The notes beneath the pieces are model-generated. The model was not told where the DNA came from. It made no database searches and saw nothing but the letters and a program-made list of their open reading frames with translations. Positions 13,120 to 28,289 of a stretch of DNA of 64,000 nucleotides are shown here, one piece after another (within the stretch, counting starts at the first letter, position 1; each line of letters starts with the position of its first letter). Source of the DNA: Erigeron canadensis (taxonomy: Eukaryota; Streptophyta; Magnoliopsida; Asterales; Asteraceae); NCBI RefSeq assembly GCF_010389155.1, contig NC_057768.1, forward strand, positions 3,532,501 to 3,596,500. The letters are read 5' to 3'. Made by a program: the position numbers and the translations under genes.

Positions 13120-16100
13120 ACCTTGTAATGATGTTGGATCCAGAAGAATTTTGTATGTTGATCATGACTTCAAATTTTGTCTAAGCAAGTTAGGGGCAAA
13201 GGTGTAGTTGGTAAGTTTAATCGGCAAAAAACATCGGCTATTTGACAAATCTATAATATGTGAATCGGCTAGTTTTGGCTGATGCAAGTGAACGTTGAGA
13301 GCTTTTTTTCTATTATTTATTTATTTATTTTTTTTAGCAAAAGTTGGCAAATTGGCAAGCAAAACCCCCACTACACCTCACTTTTTGGCAACAAAATGGC
13401 AAGAATTGGCTAGTTTTTGGCTTGTACACGTGGCATTTTCTTTTTAGAAGAAACTTGTCAAAACTTGCCAAATAGCCAATTTTGTAATACTACACCCTTG
13501 TCCTTACGTCTTTATAAATATTGATTGCATATAAAATTTGTTTGAAATATCACTTCTCTTTGATTTTCGATGGACACCGGTATATATGTAGCCAATATAT
13601 AGGCCACCAAATTTCGCTTGAACCGATCGAATTGACTGGTGCTAATGACAGACGACTTTGAACACACATATTATTATTGATAAACCACCAAAGTCAAACC
13701 GAAGGCAAAACTATATATCCACAAGATGCAAGCATCTCACCAACTTTGACTAAGACCTTCCCTGCTTTGTTATCTCAATATAAATATTAATTAAGTCTCT
13801 TTTAAACATTTTTTTTTTTTCAACTTTACTTTGATTTTTTTTAGGACATTTTTTTTCTATATACCTTTTGTAACTTTTAATAATTATATTTTTTCTTTAC
13901 AACCTTTTCGTCTTTCATATAATTTTTTAATTCTTTTTCTCAACAATTTTTTTTTTTGTGTGAAGTTTTGTTTTGCATAACTTTTTGGAATTCTATCAAT
14001 TGGTCATTTTTTAAAGTAAATATAAACATGTTTGTGTTATTGTTTTACTGTCCTTAAAAATAAAAACAGACAATATGTGATTTGTCTAAACATTTATTTA
14101 ATATAATCAAATGAATATGCACACATTTCCTTTAAAGTTTGTAGTTTTTTTAGTCCCTACCCGATAACACAATATTACGAAAAACTGATGACGTACGTCC
14201 ACCAGCCGGTCGATTCAAACCACCTAGTTCAAACTAACACTACCGGAAACTCACTATTTATTCCCTAACACAAGGATTTAACTTGAGATAATTATAACTT
14301 GAAAGGAGTCTACTTTTATTCAGGAAAATATTTAAAACAATGTTACAAACTAAAAAAAGAAAAATAGATGGATAAAGTGGGTGACGGTCACGATCAGGGA
14401 GGGCGAATAAAAGGTTGGTGAACGGGGCCTATTTTGCCATCTTCTTTGAAATCAGTTTTCTTTTATTATTTTTTTTCTCCCTCTTTTGCTTTTTTTCATG
14501 CTCTTCACCAACTCCTATTCCATTATTTTTTTATAATAAAAATATTAATCCTAATACACGTACGATGTACGGTAGTTATATAGATTGTATTATAAAAAAT
14601 TTAAATATGTCTCATACATGATTCGTGACTATGAAATAAATTGTGGTTACAGTAAATCGATAATCGAAACTAAATTAGCATAAACAGTAATGATAAACAT
14701 AATATAAGTTTAGTTAGAGTTTTGGATTTACTGTAAATTTTTAGAACCACATCAAAATCAGAATTTGTAAGCATAGTGGATGATGACAAATAACATTATA
14801 ATTTCGGATCGTAAATTCAATTTTTGAAGTTTTCATGTTAATAACTTATTATAATTAATATAAGTATTAGGAGTTGAAGAATTGAGAAAAAAATAAAGAT
14901 AATTTGTTAATGAGAAAACGATGTTATAATGATTTTGTATTAATAACCAAAGAGTTAGAGTTTAATTATAAGTCTAATAAGAAAATTGAATTTATATACA
15001 ACTAAAAAAACTAATTTAACAAAATAATTAAATTAAAAGGAGATCAAAAATTACGCCATGTGTCAATTATTTAAGAATATGCCAATTATATTTTAGTTTA
15101 TTGGTAGATATGCAACTATTAAATCAAATCTCCATTTACTACCCAAGGACATCAACACATGTTCGTTACTTCATACGTAAAAATACCTAGACTTTAATGT
15201 TACAAAGGTCAAATTAAGTACAACTAACTAATTAGCTTGTATCATATAATAACCCCAATAACCATATATCCATCAAGCATACGTCTACATCACACTCGTA
15301 ATAATAATTACTTCAAATATCGTATTCTACAATACTTAAAATCTGGACACCATTTCCCTTATAATGGATTGTTTCTTCAGTTTCATTTAGTCCATTTTCG
15401 ATTTGTTAGATGATCTTTTTGCCATGCATTTTACGATTTCATTCCTGTCGCTACCTTCGTTGCTATGTTGATAAATGTGATTGCAAGATTATATTATTTT
15501 AATTTTTAGGTCATCACATGTTTTGAGTTTATAGTTCATATGTTTAATATGTTTGGAAAAATTAGTTTTTGCAAATAGCAAATAATCACTCAAGTTACAT
15601 GTGATCTACCCTACACTTTTTAAAAAGCCAAGTTCTAGTGACTTGTATAGTATGATCGAGTACTCATTAGTCATTAGTTGAAAGTAAAGGGCGACATTGG
15701 TTTTACCTTCAGAAATTTTTAGTCACAAGTTTTGTAAATCAAGATTAATAAAACACATATTCTATATATAATTATTTGTCATTCTTTATTAATTAAAACA
15801 AAAAATTATATGCTATAAGCAGGTGTTTGGTAGGATAAAGTGGAAAAAAGAGAAAACGAATATGAAAAACTTTCCTTATTTGTTTACAATATATAATGAG
15901 AATGAAGAAGTTGGAATCGTTTCCATTCTCTATTTATAGTAGAGAATGAGTGATAATGAAAAAAATAATTTTTATAAAAATAGCTTATGTGTCATCTTTA
16001 CATTTTTTTTTAAAGCTTAATTTTTTTTGTTTAATTTACATATGAAGTCATAAATAGTTTCTTTCTTAAAGTTTATTTTATTTTTATTTTTATTTTTATG

Positions 16101-16290
16101 ATGTAATTATTGTATAGCAAATGTTTTTGTTTTTTTTTTTTTTAAACTCTAATAGTTTTATCACAACTTTAATGATGTGATACATTTTTTTTACACTTTT
16201 ATTAATATGCATGTTTAAATTGAACCCGAGTTAATTAGCTAATATCATGATAATACGGATAGAGTATGAAATGAAAATAAAAAATAAAAA
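13097..16290. other. Intergenic AT-rich DNA between pseudogene and gene
   Basis: No coding region, RNA gene or clear TE termini recognised. Poly-T runs are frequent (about 13800-13960 and 16000-16145). The ORFs at 14415-14621 and 16247-16486 are low-complexity or lie over the CCoAOMT promoter. Confidence 0.5.
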
Positions 16291-16296
16291 AAATGG

Positions 16297-16397
16297 GTTC
16301 ACCAACTATTTTCCACCAAGGAAAGGAAAGTCCCTCCCACTTCACCCACCAACAGCCCAACTCTTCTCTACCCCTCCACAATCTATTCCTATAAATA
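16297..16397 (+). promoter_or_regulatory. CCoAOMT promoter: AC-like elements and TATA box
   Basis: A TATA box CTATAAATA lies at 16389-16397, about 130 bp before the ATG. Upstream, TTCACCAACT (about 16298-16307) and CCCACCAACA (16345-16354) match the core of the AC/L-box elements (consensus ACCWACC) in six of seven bases. AC elements are bound by MYB factors that switch on phenylpropanoid genes, so lignin-type regulation is inferred. The pseudogene lacks this region. Confidence 0.5.
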
Positions 16398-16486
16398 CTA
16401 TCATTCCTTTCCCCCTTTGTTTCAGGCTCACACCTTCATCTTATATCTTACTCAAAAACAACCTTATTGATTTTAATATATATTGA

Positions 16487-18144
<1,658 letters not shown>

Positions 18145-18357
18145 TTAAAGATTAATAATTGTTAATTAAGGCCCCTAATTGAAGGAGATGGCCGGTCGCT
18201 ATGTTTTTTCCTTGATTTATATACTCATATATATATTTCATGCTTATATCCTTCTAAACTATTTTTATGTATTGCAACATTGATGTTGCTTTTCTCTTTA
18301 TAAAAACGTCATCATTGGGAAATTCATGGAAAATCAATACTTCTGTGTAATTGTTGG
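18145..18357 (+). other. CCoAOMT 3' flank and probable 3' UTR
   Basis: No ORF. Short AT-rich tail running to the target duplication of the hAT element. ATATAT-rich stretches near 18220-18240 could serve as poly(A) far-upstream signals, but this is not certain. Confidence 0.4.
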
Positions 18358-18995
18358 TAGGGGTGATCAATATACGGGCCAACCCGTCAAACCTGTTTAA
18401 CCGGCCCGAAAAAAACCGAGCCCGGCCCAACCCATTAAGTATATGGTCAGGTCCACGGGCCTATATTTTATGAAATCTCGGGTTGCGGGCCGGCCGGGGC
18501 TAACCCGGGGAAAAACCCGAGAACCCGCCAACCCAACCAACATTGATATTACATTGTTATAGAACTCATGTAGACTCCTGTAAATATATTTTATATATTA
18601 TAATAATATTTTTACTAGTATTTTAATATATATATATATATATATATATGTATTTCAGTATTTGATTTAGTTTTCAATTTCATCTAACAAACTTTTTTAT
18701 GTAAAATCATGTTAATAATGTAATTAGGAATTCTCACATAATTTCTTAATGTTGTTGATAGTTAAAGCACAACCAAAACGAGATCCATAATGAGGTATTG
18801 TATTGTAGTTAAACCATTATTATGAAAACCATAAGAACACCAAACACCATGAAATATATTCTTTTTCTCCGGGTTAGGGGTGGCCCGCAAAAAACCTGAG
18901 CCCGCATACTAACCCGGACCGGACCCACCCAATGAAACACGGACCGGGTCGGGTTGAGGCTAGGTCGGACCGGGTTGAGTCCATGATCACTCCTA
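18358..18995. mobile_element. Non-autonomous hAT element with 8-bp TSD
   Basis: The 638-bp element starts TAGGGGTGATCA and ends TGATCACTCCTA (imperfect TIR), flanked by perfect 8-bp duplications ATTGTTGG (18350-18357 and 18996-19003). Both ends are rich in AACCCG/GGCCCGG words and the middle is AT-rich with a TA microsatellite (about 18628-18650). There is no transposase ORF. The insertion lies about 210 bp downstream of the CCoAOMT stop. Confidence 0.92.
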
Positions 18996-19003
18996 ATTGT
19001 TGG

Positions 19004-19989
19004 CCACAAGAAAAAATAACGATAATTGCCACGAGGGTCACCTTTAATAATATTAACAAGTACTAGTATGTCGTTAATTATTGTTATCATCATTAACACG
19101 TAATTTGGTTAAAACAAAACACTATTTGTTTAATTACATTCATTTTTTTCCCGAACATTCAGTTTGGATACAACAACAGGGAAACCTTACCGTATAATGT
19201 TGAATCATTGCACCTATCTTAAAAAGCGAGATGTTGTTCATGAGATGTTACAAGTATTTTGAAGGAAAATCCTCAAAACTTTTATCATACCTAAGAATCG
19301 AATTCAAAACATTGGGTAAAAATCGAGAATGCCTTTGCCCATCATTAGCAATTAAATTTAATCTCATATTTTAGAAAATTTAATTAGGGCTATAATATAA
19401 AATGCTTAAAATAGTTGTATATATACTAATACAACAAATTGATTAATTCCCCACATTTATTAAGCATATGTACATACTCCAAATTATAAAATCATAATCT
19501 ACCCACTATATAGTGGTGCATAAAATATGGTCGCGTAGAATTAATTTAGTAATCTTAATTAACAATTTCAAGTGCATGCGTAACAAATTATGATATCTAT
19601 AAACTTTTAAGTGTAAACAAATGTGTGTAATACATATATTTTAAACTAGATACTGACTGATAACATAAACTAAATTAACTGATAATTACATTATTATTCA
19701 TAGTTTATGATAATATAAAAAATAATAAAATTATAACCTATAAATATATAATATATATTTATCAAATATATTAAAGCATGATTAATCAAACGTAAATATT
19801 TATAAATCATGAAATTTATTTTCTATGATCTATATATATTAAATATAGTATAAAAAACAATTTATTTTAAAACAATGATCATTATTTTATTATTATTTTA
19901 GAACGACATAATGATAATTATCATTGAATTAATAATAAGACGCAGTATAAAACATATATAAACATCTTTGTGCTCATATATTATCAAAA
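19004..19989. other. Intergenic AT-rich DNA
   Basis: No coding or RNA gene and no TE termini recognised. Very AT-rich from about 19600 onward. Confidence 0.5.
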
Positions 19990-20470
19990 TACGAAATCTT
20001 AGTTATATGAAGATAAGTTACAAATATAGATTTAAATATCAAATTTAACATTGATAATATAATTGGTTAGTAAAATATTAGATGTAATTATCAATATAAT
20101 TTAGTTTTATATTATATTAAAGTATATATTATATTCCACGTATAAAGATAATTAAATACAAAGGAAAATAGAAAGAGATAAATTATAAAGATCGACAATA
20201 TATTATCAATGTCTTTTAGTTAGTTTAATATTCAATGAATATTTACCGTAGTTTGCAAAATATAAACAAATATTAAGTTTGATCAAGTGGTTTGTGCCAA
20301 ATATTAAAAGTTAGAGGTCGTGAGTTCTAATCTTGTATTTCGCTTTTTATTTGCTATTTAAGATTAATTATTAAAAAAGTCCATATAGGCAAATGATGAC
20401 GTGGCAAATGAAATACTACATGAGCATTAAAAAATATAAATTTAAATATTGAAAAGTTGTAACAATTTGA
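19990..20470. repeat. Diverged direct repeat, left copy
   Basis: Aligns by eye with 30590-31010 in the same orientation. Shared landmarks, in order, are a TTTAACATT block, AGTTTTATATTATATTAAA (about 20103), a GACAATAT..TTATCAATG block, an ATTCAATGAATAT block, and a tRNA-like B-box phrase GTCGTGAGTTCTAATCTTG (about 20318). Both copies end near ATGACGT...TATAAATTT. It may be a SINE-containing repeat. Confidence 0.65.
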
Positions 20471-21639
20471 AGTTGTTAAATGAAGTCTTTCGATTAATGT
20501 ACATAAAAACTAATTAAATCTTTTCATATCAAAAGTTTACCTCTAAACTTTTTGGTAAATATACAACTATTTAATGCATCCTCGTTTAACAAAACCTTAG
20601 TAAACAAAACAAATTATCTGAAAGAGTAAATGACATAAATCGTCCTTGTGGTTTACCTAAATAGTCACGTTTTGTCCTTTATAATCAAAAACCTCAAAGA
20701 CAGTCCTTTATAGGACGATAAAGATCATGTTTGGTCCTTCGACTGTTTGACCGTTATCTCAGTTCTGTTAACACCCCCACGTGCCTCCCACGTGAGGGGT
20801 TTTCATGTCTTTTTCATAAATAAAGGACCATTGGTGGTAATTTTGTTTACTTTAATAAATAAAAAAACCCTTATATTATCTCAATTTTCTTTTCTTTCTT
20901 TTTTTTTTTTTCTTTTTTTTATCTTTGATCTAAAACCTTAAAATCAAAGAAATATCTACAAATAGTAAAAAGAACATCATATCTCTTCCCCACCCCAAAT
21001 TAAAATCAAAAACCAACCTACCTAATCTTTATATTTATTCTTAATACCATACCTTTTTTAATCAGATTGGATATATATATATATATATACCAACTTCAAT
21101 CGAAGACATATATACATATATATATACATACACAGACAAGACCACCGCCATGGGGATATGGTTGGATACGGTAGCCGGAAAAAATCCACGATGGGACTAA
21201 ACCATCACTAGATCCGGCCACCTCTTTAGATCGATAATCACTTAAAGAAGATGTAACATCCTAAATTTTATTTGTATTAGAATCTCCCCTTTCATACTAA
21301 AGGAGACTTCTAATGTGACATCACAAAGTTGAGTTGTCAAGCAAAGAGCTACTCCACATTGGAAGTATGATGTCAAGTTGTAGGTATTTCATGGTGTATT
21401 TGGTGCGTGTGGGGACGTATTTGGGCGGGGAATAAGGTAGGTTTCAAATATGGGCTTTGGCGGGAGAAGAGAAGAGGGGGAAATGCATGCTTTATTTCAA
21501 ATGCTTTATTTCAAATTAGGTGTGAAGGGGATATAATTGAGTGGTGGGAAATGGAGAGAAAAACACATCACAGATCCACATCTATAATTTTTTTCTTTCA
21601 TCTCTTTCTGTTCTTTCATTCTCCATTTTCATCTAAATA

Positions 21640-23300
21640 AATTTAAGATGTTGGAGAAGTTGTCGATGGTAAGCAGAAGATAGAAGCAACCACACAAGCT
21701 GTTACTACTTCGCTTCCATCTAGATTGAAGCAACTAAACAATTACTCAAAAAGGGTAGTTTTCAATCTATTTATTCAATCACTTGCAACCTCTTAATATC
21801 TGTTGATGTATCTCCAATCTCGATTGTTTTTAGAAAACATGCTATTGTTTATGGAGGTGTATGTATTTTATGTGCAGGTAACCGAGTTGCTTGCACCTGC
21901 AACTTGTATAGATGGGGGTTCTACAGGTATAAAGGTCGAATGGTATGTTTGTTTGGATTCAAGAAAAACAACACCAAAAAAGAAGTTAATGGTAAGCATT
22001 TTTGTACAAGTTATAAATATTGTACAATAGATGTTTGATAAAATGCTTGAAAGAAAATTTCAACCAACTTATGATTTATTCATAATATTCATATATTTAG
22101 CTATACTTGTATTCCGCTGATGAAGTTAAATTTTCGAGTTTATAGGTAACAATATTCTTATTGATTTTTAGGCATGGAGAAATAAAGGGTTCGCAGCTTG
22201 AAGAAGATGATGATGAAGCAGAAAAGGTATGTGAGTTTTTTTTAAATTTTTTTTATTGTTAGCTTTTGATGGATTTTTATGGATTTTAAAAAAGTTACAA
22301 AGTCAAGCATTTGTTTTTATGATTTTTTTGGACTGCAAGTCTTATGGCCAAGAATCTTATTTTCGTATGTTTATGATGGTGTTTCTAAGTAGTCTTTTAA
22401 AGATGGTTAATATGTTTGTTATGGATGGTTTGTAGTGAAATTATGTAGGACAAGAAGATGTTGTATAATGAATTAGAAGTTTGGGAAAGGATTGAAGTTG
22501 GACAGGGGATACACATCTCCACATATTATCACAAACCACAAGAGCCAGAAGTATGTAAGTACATATAACCATTAGTCCTTGAATTGTATTACATTTATGT
22601 ATTCAAGTACGTACTTTTTTTTATGTAATTTTGTGGTTGTTTCAGACTTGGTGCAGGGGAGCAAATAGAAAGAGTTTTTTTTTAGCCAAAAGTTTGATGG
22701 ATTTAGCCACTTCAGGTATGAATTTTCAGATTTTTATTTGTGGTTTTTTTAGAAATTGATATTGGATTAATATATTGTTATAAAGTTGAAAACTTATGGA
22801 GGAGGTAGTATTGGCTTAATGGGATTGGATTAAAGTTAATAATTTTCTCATATCTATAACCTTATGCATGTACAATGTTCTATATTTGATGTAAAACATG
22901 ATATCATATCCATTGTTTTTTTTAGTGCCTGCTGCTACTACTGCTACAAGTAAGTAATTTTTGCACATTAACTATCCATTATAACATGTATGTATCTAAT
23001 GCATTTTTCTGGAATGCATTTTGGGATTGCATAATGAAAATGTCGAAGTATAGCAAATTATCATGTTAGGTAATTTGCTAATTAGTTGTGATGATTTATT
23101 AACTTTTATTAATAAATTTTTTGATAGGAACTCTTTTAAGTGGAAGAAAGTTGGTCGATTCTTCCAAAAAGCTAAGGTATGTGTTATTAGGTGCCACGTG
23201 CTTAGTTGGGGGTAAATATCACAACAGCAATAGCAGGTACAACTCTCAATCTTAAAAATGACTATTTGGTATTTAGAAAAAAAAAATTATTTATAGCTTT
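21640..23300 (+). other. Exon-like fragments of unknown origin
   Basis: Short open pieces bounded by splice-like sites are present, for example 22171-22227 (ends AAAAGGTATG) and 22450-22552 (encodes KKMLYNELEVWERIEV). No start-to-stop frame can be assembled and no family is recognised. They could be captured gene pieces carried by a Helitron or chance. Confidence 0.2.
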
Positions 23301-23406
23301 TTATATGTAGTAGAGGTAGCAAGATGGGTGTGTCGAGAATAAATCTAGACAAGTTTTTGAATATGGGTCTGGTCTGGTTTACCCAAAAGCTCTTCATTGT
23401 CAGTGT

Positions 23407-23540
23407 TTACAATCTCATAAAAAATAATTAGCACATTTAGTACAATTCAACTCTATCATTACCTTAATGCATAAAATGTCTTAGGTCAGCTTCATCAGAA
23501 ATAAGTTTACAATCTCATGAAAAATAATTAGCACATTTAG
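23407..23540. repeat. Direct repeat of about 36 bp
   Basis: GTTTACAATCTCATAAAAAA followed by TAATTAGCACATTTAG occurs at about 23405 and again, with one change, at about 23505. Confidence 0.7.
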
Positions 23541-23999
23541 ACAATTGGGTTGGTTGGTAGACTGATGTTTACAAAGGGTATAAGAGTTGGTGGAGTTTAA
23601 AGTGCATAATTTACTGAACTGTTTTGAGGTATTATTTTGTTTCCGATCCATATTTTGTTGAATTCTGACTTGGTGGTATTATTTCAGTAACGGTACTTGT
23701 CGAAATTACAGTCAAACGGATGCTTCTAGAGGTGGCAAAGTGGGTGGGTCTGGTGGGTCAAAATCATGGGTTCAAAGGGCCTGACTTTTTATATCCATTT
23801 AGTTTAAGTGTGTGATTTGGTTAGCCAATGTGAAAAATGAAAATGTTAGTGATCGCTTTAACAAGGTTAACCGTAAAGGAAAGTTGTAATTTGTAACTTG
23901 TTTTTATCATGGTTTAATGAAAGAGATGCTGTTTTTTTGACCATTTTGTGTTGGTTACATTCTGTTTCATTTGTAGTTTTTTTTAAACTCTCTTAGGTG

Positions 24000-24310
24000 C
24001 TAAAAATAGGCTGTTTTTGGTGATGAAAAAAATGGTGAATTGTTGTTTTTGGTGCTGAAACATTCTAATATTCCTGCTTTTTTTTGTGCTGAAACAGTGC
24101 AGTTTTGCTGTTGTTTATGGTGTTGAAACAATGCACTAATGCTGCTGTTTTTGGTGCTGAAACAGGCAGAATTTCTGCTGAAATAGTGGAATTTTCCTGC
24201 TGTAGAAAGATGCAGTTTTGTTGCTGTTTTTCTTGCAGAATTGCTGATGTTTTAGCTATGCTGTTTTGCTGATGAAACATGCGCTGTTCTGGTGATGAAA
24301 CGGGCAGAAT
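24000..24310. repeat. Degenerate minisatellite of GGTGCTGAAACA units
   Basis: About eight imperfect units of 30-45 bp built around GGTG(C/A)TGAAAC(A) followed by a TGCAG or GCAGAAT stretch and TTTTGCTGCTGTTTT. The minus-strand ORF at 24065-24337 is only a reading of this repeat. Confidence 0.75.
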
Positions 24311-25559
24311 GAAGAATCGGACAAAAGTGAAAGTCATTACTTAGTTACTGCATACCCTTTTACTACATGTCAATTATTCTTTATCATGCTCTGTGTGTTC
24401 AGTCTTAATATACAATTGTATTGTTGTGATAGAAAATTAGCAATAAAATTTCCTAAAGATAATAGGTAGCATCTCCCCGACATAAACTTGTCAATTGCAT
24501 GAGGTTGGATGAAAAAGACACAGATTATGATGAGTAACATTTATTGACTTGATATAAATGAATTTTTGGGATTGTTAAGATATAATGTCAAGAAATGAAA
24601 TATATTTGTCATGTTTGGGCTGACCATGATACAAGTTAGTTTACTGCTTGTGGTTAGTTTGATCTTCTGACCCTTTAACATTATTTGACTTCTAGAAAGA
24701 CAACAAAGGCACATTCTTTAGTAATGAAGTGAGTACAAGTCTTGCTTGAAACCATAGATGTGAAGTGATATAGTAATAAGGGTGGGATGCTAAAATGAAG
24801 TTATATTGTACATGATCTATCATCTATACTGATTTAATTATTAAATGATTGCAGATTATCACAAGATTAAATGTTAGCTAAAGAACAGTTTTGGTGACCA
24901 ATCAGATCTACAAGTCCATTGTGGATCACATGGAAGGTAGTAAGAAAAAAAATGAAATTGTAATATAGAGTTTATATGTACTCATGTTAGTTTTATCGTA
25001 TAAATAGAAGAGTAGTCTTAAAAATTATTAAAAAATTGAATATTTGAGATGAAAATTAATCTATTGTTGTTATCCGTATTTCATTCATTAGCAGATCTTG
25101 GAAACTATTGTGTGTATAATAGGTAATGTGTACAATCTAGATGGAGTTGTACCTATATACTTGATCAACTCATTTTCATTTTTTAAGAACAGATAGTGTA
25201 ATAGGTATTTAATAGATGAGAAAATAAAAATATATTTTGAGAAAATTTGTTTTACAACCAAGAGGAGTTTTGGCATACTATCTGTTTTTTAAAAATGAAG
25301 GTTGGAAAATGTCACCAACTTTTCAATGGAAGTTACTAATTAGGTTTGTTTTTCTTTTTTGTTTTCTTTTATCTAATCTCAAAGACAAATACTCAGGTTG
25401 AATAGTTAAACTAATATGGATGATGATGATGATTATGATCATTTCAAACTTTAAAAATACTATAGTTTTGTCAAAGTAGATTACAATTTCAGAAGTTCTT
25501 GCAAATTTGAATATGCATTTTTAAACTAATTAGTAATTATGTAACTATTAGGTCTCATT

Positions 25560-25986
25560 AATCGCTTTCTATCTAAGATACTAACCTTTTAAAGTAATTA
25601 ATTTTTTATTCAAATTTTATTTTATATTAATTTACTAAAAACGGTTTTATTAAACTTACTTGCGTTTTTCGCGGGATAAAAATCTAAATACAACCTATAT
25701 GGAGGAGTGGTAGTGTACTTAATCAAATTAATTTGTTTTGATTTAAAAAGGTGTATACAAGGTATTTAATGATACAAAATTTAAAATATAGTTTTTATTG
25801 ATGATGGATATACATTTTTTACCCTATTTACTAATTATGTTATTAGTATCTCTTAATAATTGGTTTTTATCTAATATGTTAAACTTCTAAACTAGTTATT
25901 TTATTTTCTCAAATATAATTTTCTACCAATTTACTAAAATTGAATTTTAAAAACATACCCGTGTTTTCCGCGGGATAAAAATCTAG
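25560..25986 (+). mobile_element. Two successive Helitron 3' ends
   Basis: Two related segments each finish with a small GC hairpin, a short AT stretch and a CTRR tetranucleotide. The first has CTTGCGTTTTTCGCGGGATA then CTAA at 25684-25687. The second has CCCGTGTTTTCCGCGGG at 25958-25974 then CTAG at 25983-25986 followed by T. This matches the plant Helitron 3' signature (hairpin 5-15 bp before CTRR-T). The 5' end (TC after A) was not located. Confidence 0.7.
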
Positions 25987-28289
25987 TTATTAACTAGAGT
26001 AAAAATGAATAGAATCTATCATGTTTCAATTATGAGTTAAATAAATTACATGTTATTAAAGTGTATAATTTTGAATTTAAGAGTGAGTTAATTTGATGTT
26101 GGTGGAACATCATTTACTAGTATAAGTTTTATGGATAAAATGTGAGCTGCCATAACCTAAAAGGATTAAAATGTGAGTGTATAATAGGTGGTCGTGAGAT
26201 TGGGTTTTTTGTGGTGGGGACCGATCCAAGAGTCGAGGAATGGAAAAAGCAACTATGATAAAACTAGGCTAATGACTTACGGCCCATAAGCAAATGGTTT
26301 ACGTTCATATTCGTTTTTGACTGCCATTATTCGTGCGTATATATTTAGATGGTAGACACATATAGGGTTAAAATATATAATAGAAAACAAATAACGAAAA
26401 AACGTAAAAAGAAGCGGCAGCAAAACTTAGCAAGATTAACAGAGCTTGAGATCATACGTCTGATCGTCGACAACGCTTATCCGTTCAGATTCGATAGTGC
26501 TTGAAGGTACTCGGGCAGTCAAGAAGTAAGGAATTAATTTGCGTTATTATTCTTTTTTGAGGTAAGATAACATACTTTTGTCACGCTGAGGGACACAACA
26601 AAAATGTAGTTTCAATATAACCTCTTTTAATTATTGTAGTTATCTCATGCATATGTTGGGTATGGGATTCACATGGGAGGTTATTTGGGATTATTATTTA
26701 TGTATGCCATGCTGATAATGTTGTGTGATTAACGTGATGTGTGGTTATTATTGGGCTTGTACACATAGTACACTAGACTATAGTAGGTTGCCATGTCACG
26801 TTGCACGATAAGGGCCCTAATGATGAAAATTTGAAATGTAGATACAATGATAATGTGAGAATTAAATGTTGAACTAAAACTCGAGTATAATATTGATGTG
26901 AGAGTGTTAAGCTTAACCCACATTTGTCCTATGGACTTTTGTGCATGTTGATCACTCGGTGGTAGTCATGATACCTCCGTGTGACCCTAATCACGTGAGA
27001 TGAGTAATTCCGGGTGGAGTGATTACCACTATATGTGAGGAAACATGTTACTCCTGGATTGGTTATGCCTATCCTTAACGACACCGATGGACCACCATAA
27101 GGTCTACCCATCATGTCGGGTGTGAGGTTCCCAGTTAGGTCATGTGGCCGCCTACAAACAACCACATTTTTATGTTGATTAATTAGGCATAACTATATGA
27201 TGAAGATAAAATAAGATGACGATTTAGATGATAATGTTGATTGAGGATTGCTAAGCACTTTTATAGGTGTGTTAATTATTGTGACGATGATAGTGTTAAT
27301 ATGTGATTATTGTGTACCTTAATGTAAGTATGAGATGTTTTGATGAAAGGTTTTAATTGGCAATTCTCTATTTATACTAACATGTTATCTTACTCGGCTT
27401 TTAAAGCTGACACTTGTTTTGTGGAAATGTGTTGTACCCTCAGGTTAGATAGCAGTGAAGCAAGTAGCAAGTGAGAGATGGGGTAGTTATAGCGATGATA
27501 GAAGATGGCATTTTAGTTACCTTATTTAGTATTACTTATCCAGACTTATTTATTATGTCGTTTGGCACTTCGTATTGTTGTATATGGATTTCTTGAATTG
27601 TCATTGTGATGCAATAAGTAACACCAAAACTATGATTGAGAAAAGATTATGTTTTAAAAGAGACCTTTCCGCAATAAATGATTGTTTTATTTAAAAAAAT
27701 TTGAGATCCATATTTTATAAAGTTGGGTGTTACAAAAGAAGATGGGGATATCGTTTAGATCGATTGGGTTTTGTGGGTCATTATCCGTTGTGAACCCTCC
27801 TCCCATCACCACCACTATCTCTCCTCCCATCGCCATATCAATGGTTGTCAACAATTTTTTCCGGCCACAAATTCACACTAGCGATCCTTTTCCAGCCCAA
27901 CCATTACAAGCATATACATCACTTCCTATCAATTCTTTACTAGTATTTGGGTGACCGAATATTGGTGTTAGTTGGGGTGTATGATCAAATCTGAAAAGTG
28001 GTAGTTGTGGTGGTGCAGTCAAATCTTGATGGTGATGGTTGGATCCGTTTTGCTGACAACGACAACATCACTATGCAACCTTAGATGTATAATCTTTTTC
28101 GCCAGGAGTGAAGGTTGGATCCGTTTTTTCGTTTTTCATAGCAACCTATTTGATTGGATCCGTTTTTCCGGCAACACCACCACTGCCATTGTTATCGAAC
28201 CAAAACCTTAGATCTCTTGTTACTTTTTTAATTTTTCTATCTTTCTCTTTTATCTTATTCGTCACATCCTTTAACGGCTATATAAACAA

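Larger units (their letters stand above)
21252..27734 (+). mobile_element. LTR-like TGTAACA...TGTTACA element with internal insertions
   Basis: Starts TGTAACATCC and ends GGGTGTTACA, inverted ends shared with the solo LTR at 33037-35776. The right part (about 26480-27734) is homologous to that LTR: AGGTAAGATA..CATAC, the CACTAGACT block, GTTAAGCTTAACCC and the TCCTGGATTGG block. The left part matches only at the terminus. The flanks are a perfect 8-bp repeat AAAGAAGA (21244-21251 and 27735-27742), longer than the 5 bp normal for LTR elements. No gag or pol frame is visible. The interior carries Helitron 3' ends and a tandem repeat, so it is a composite. Confidence 0.75.
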
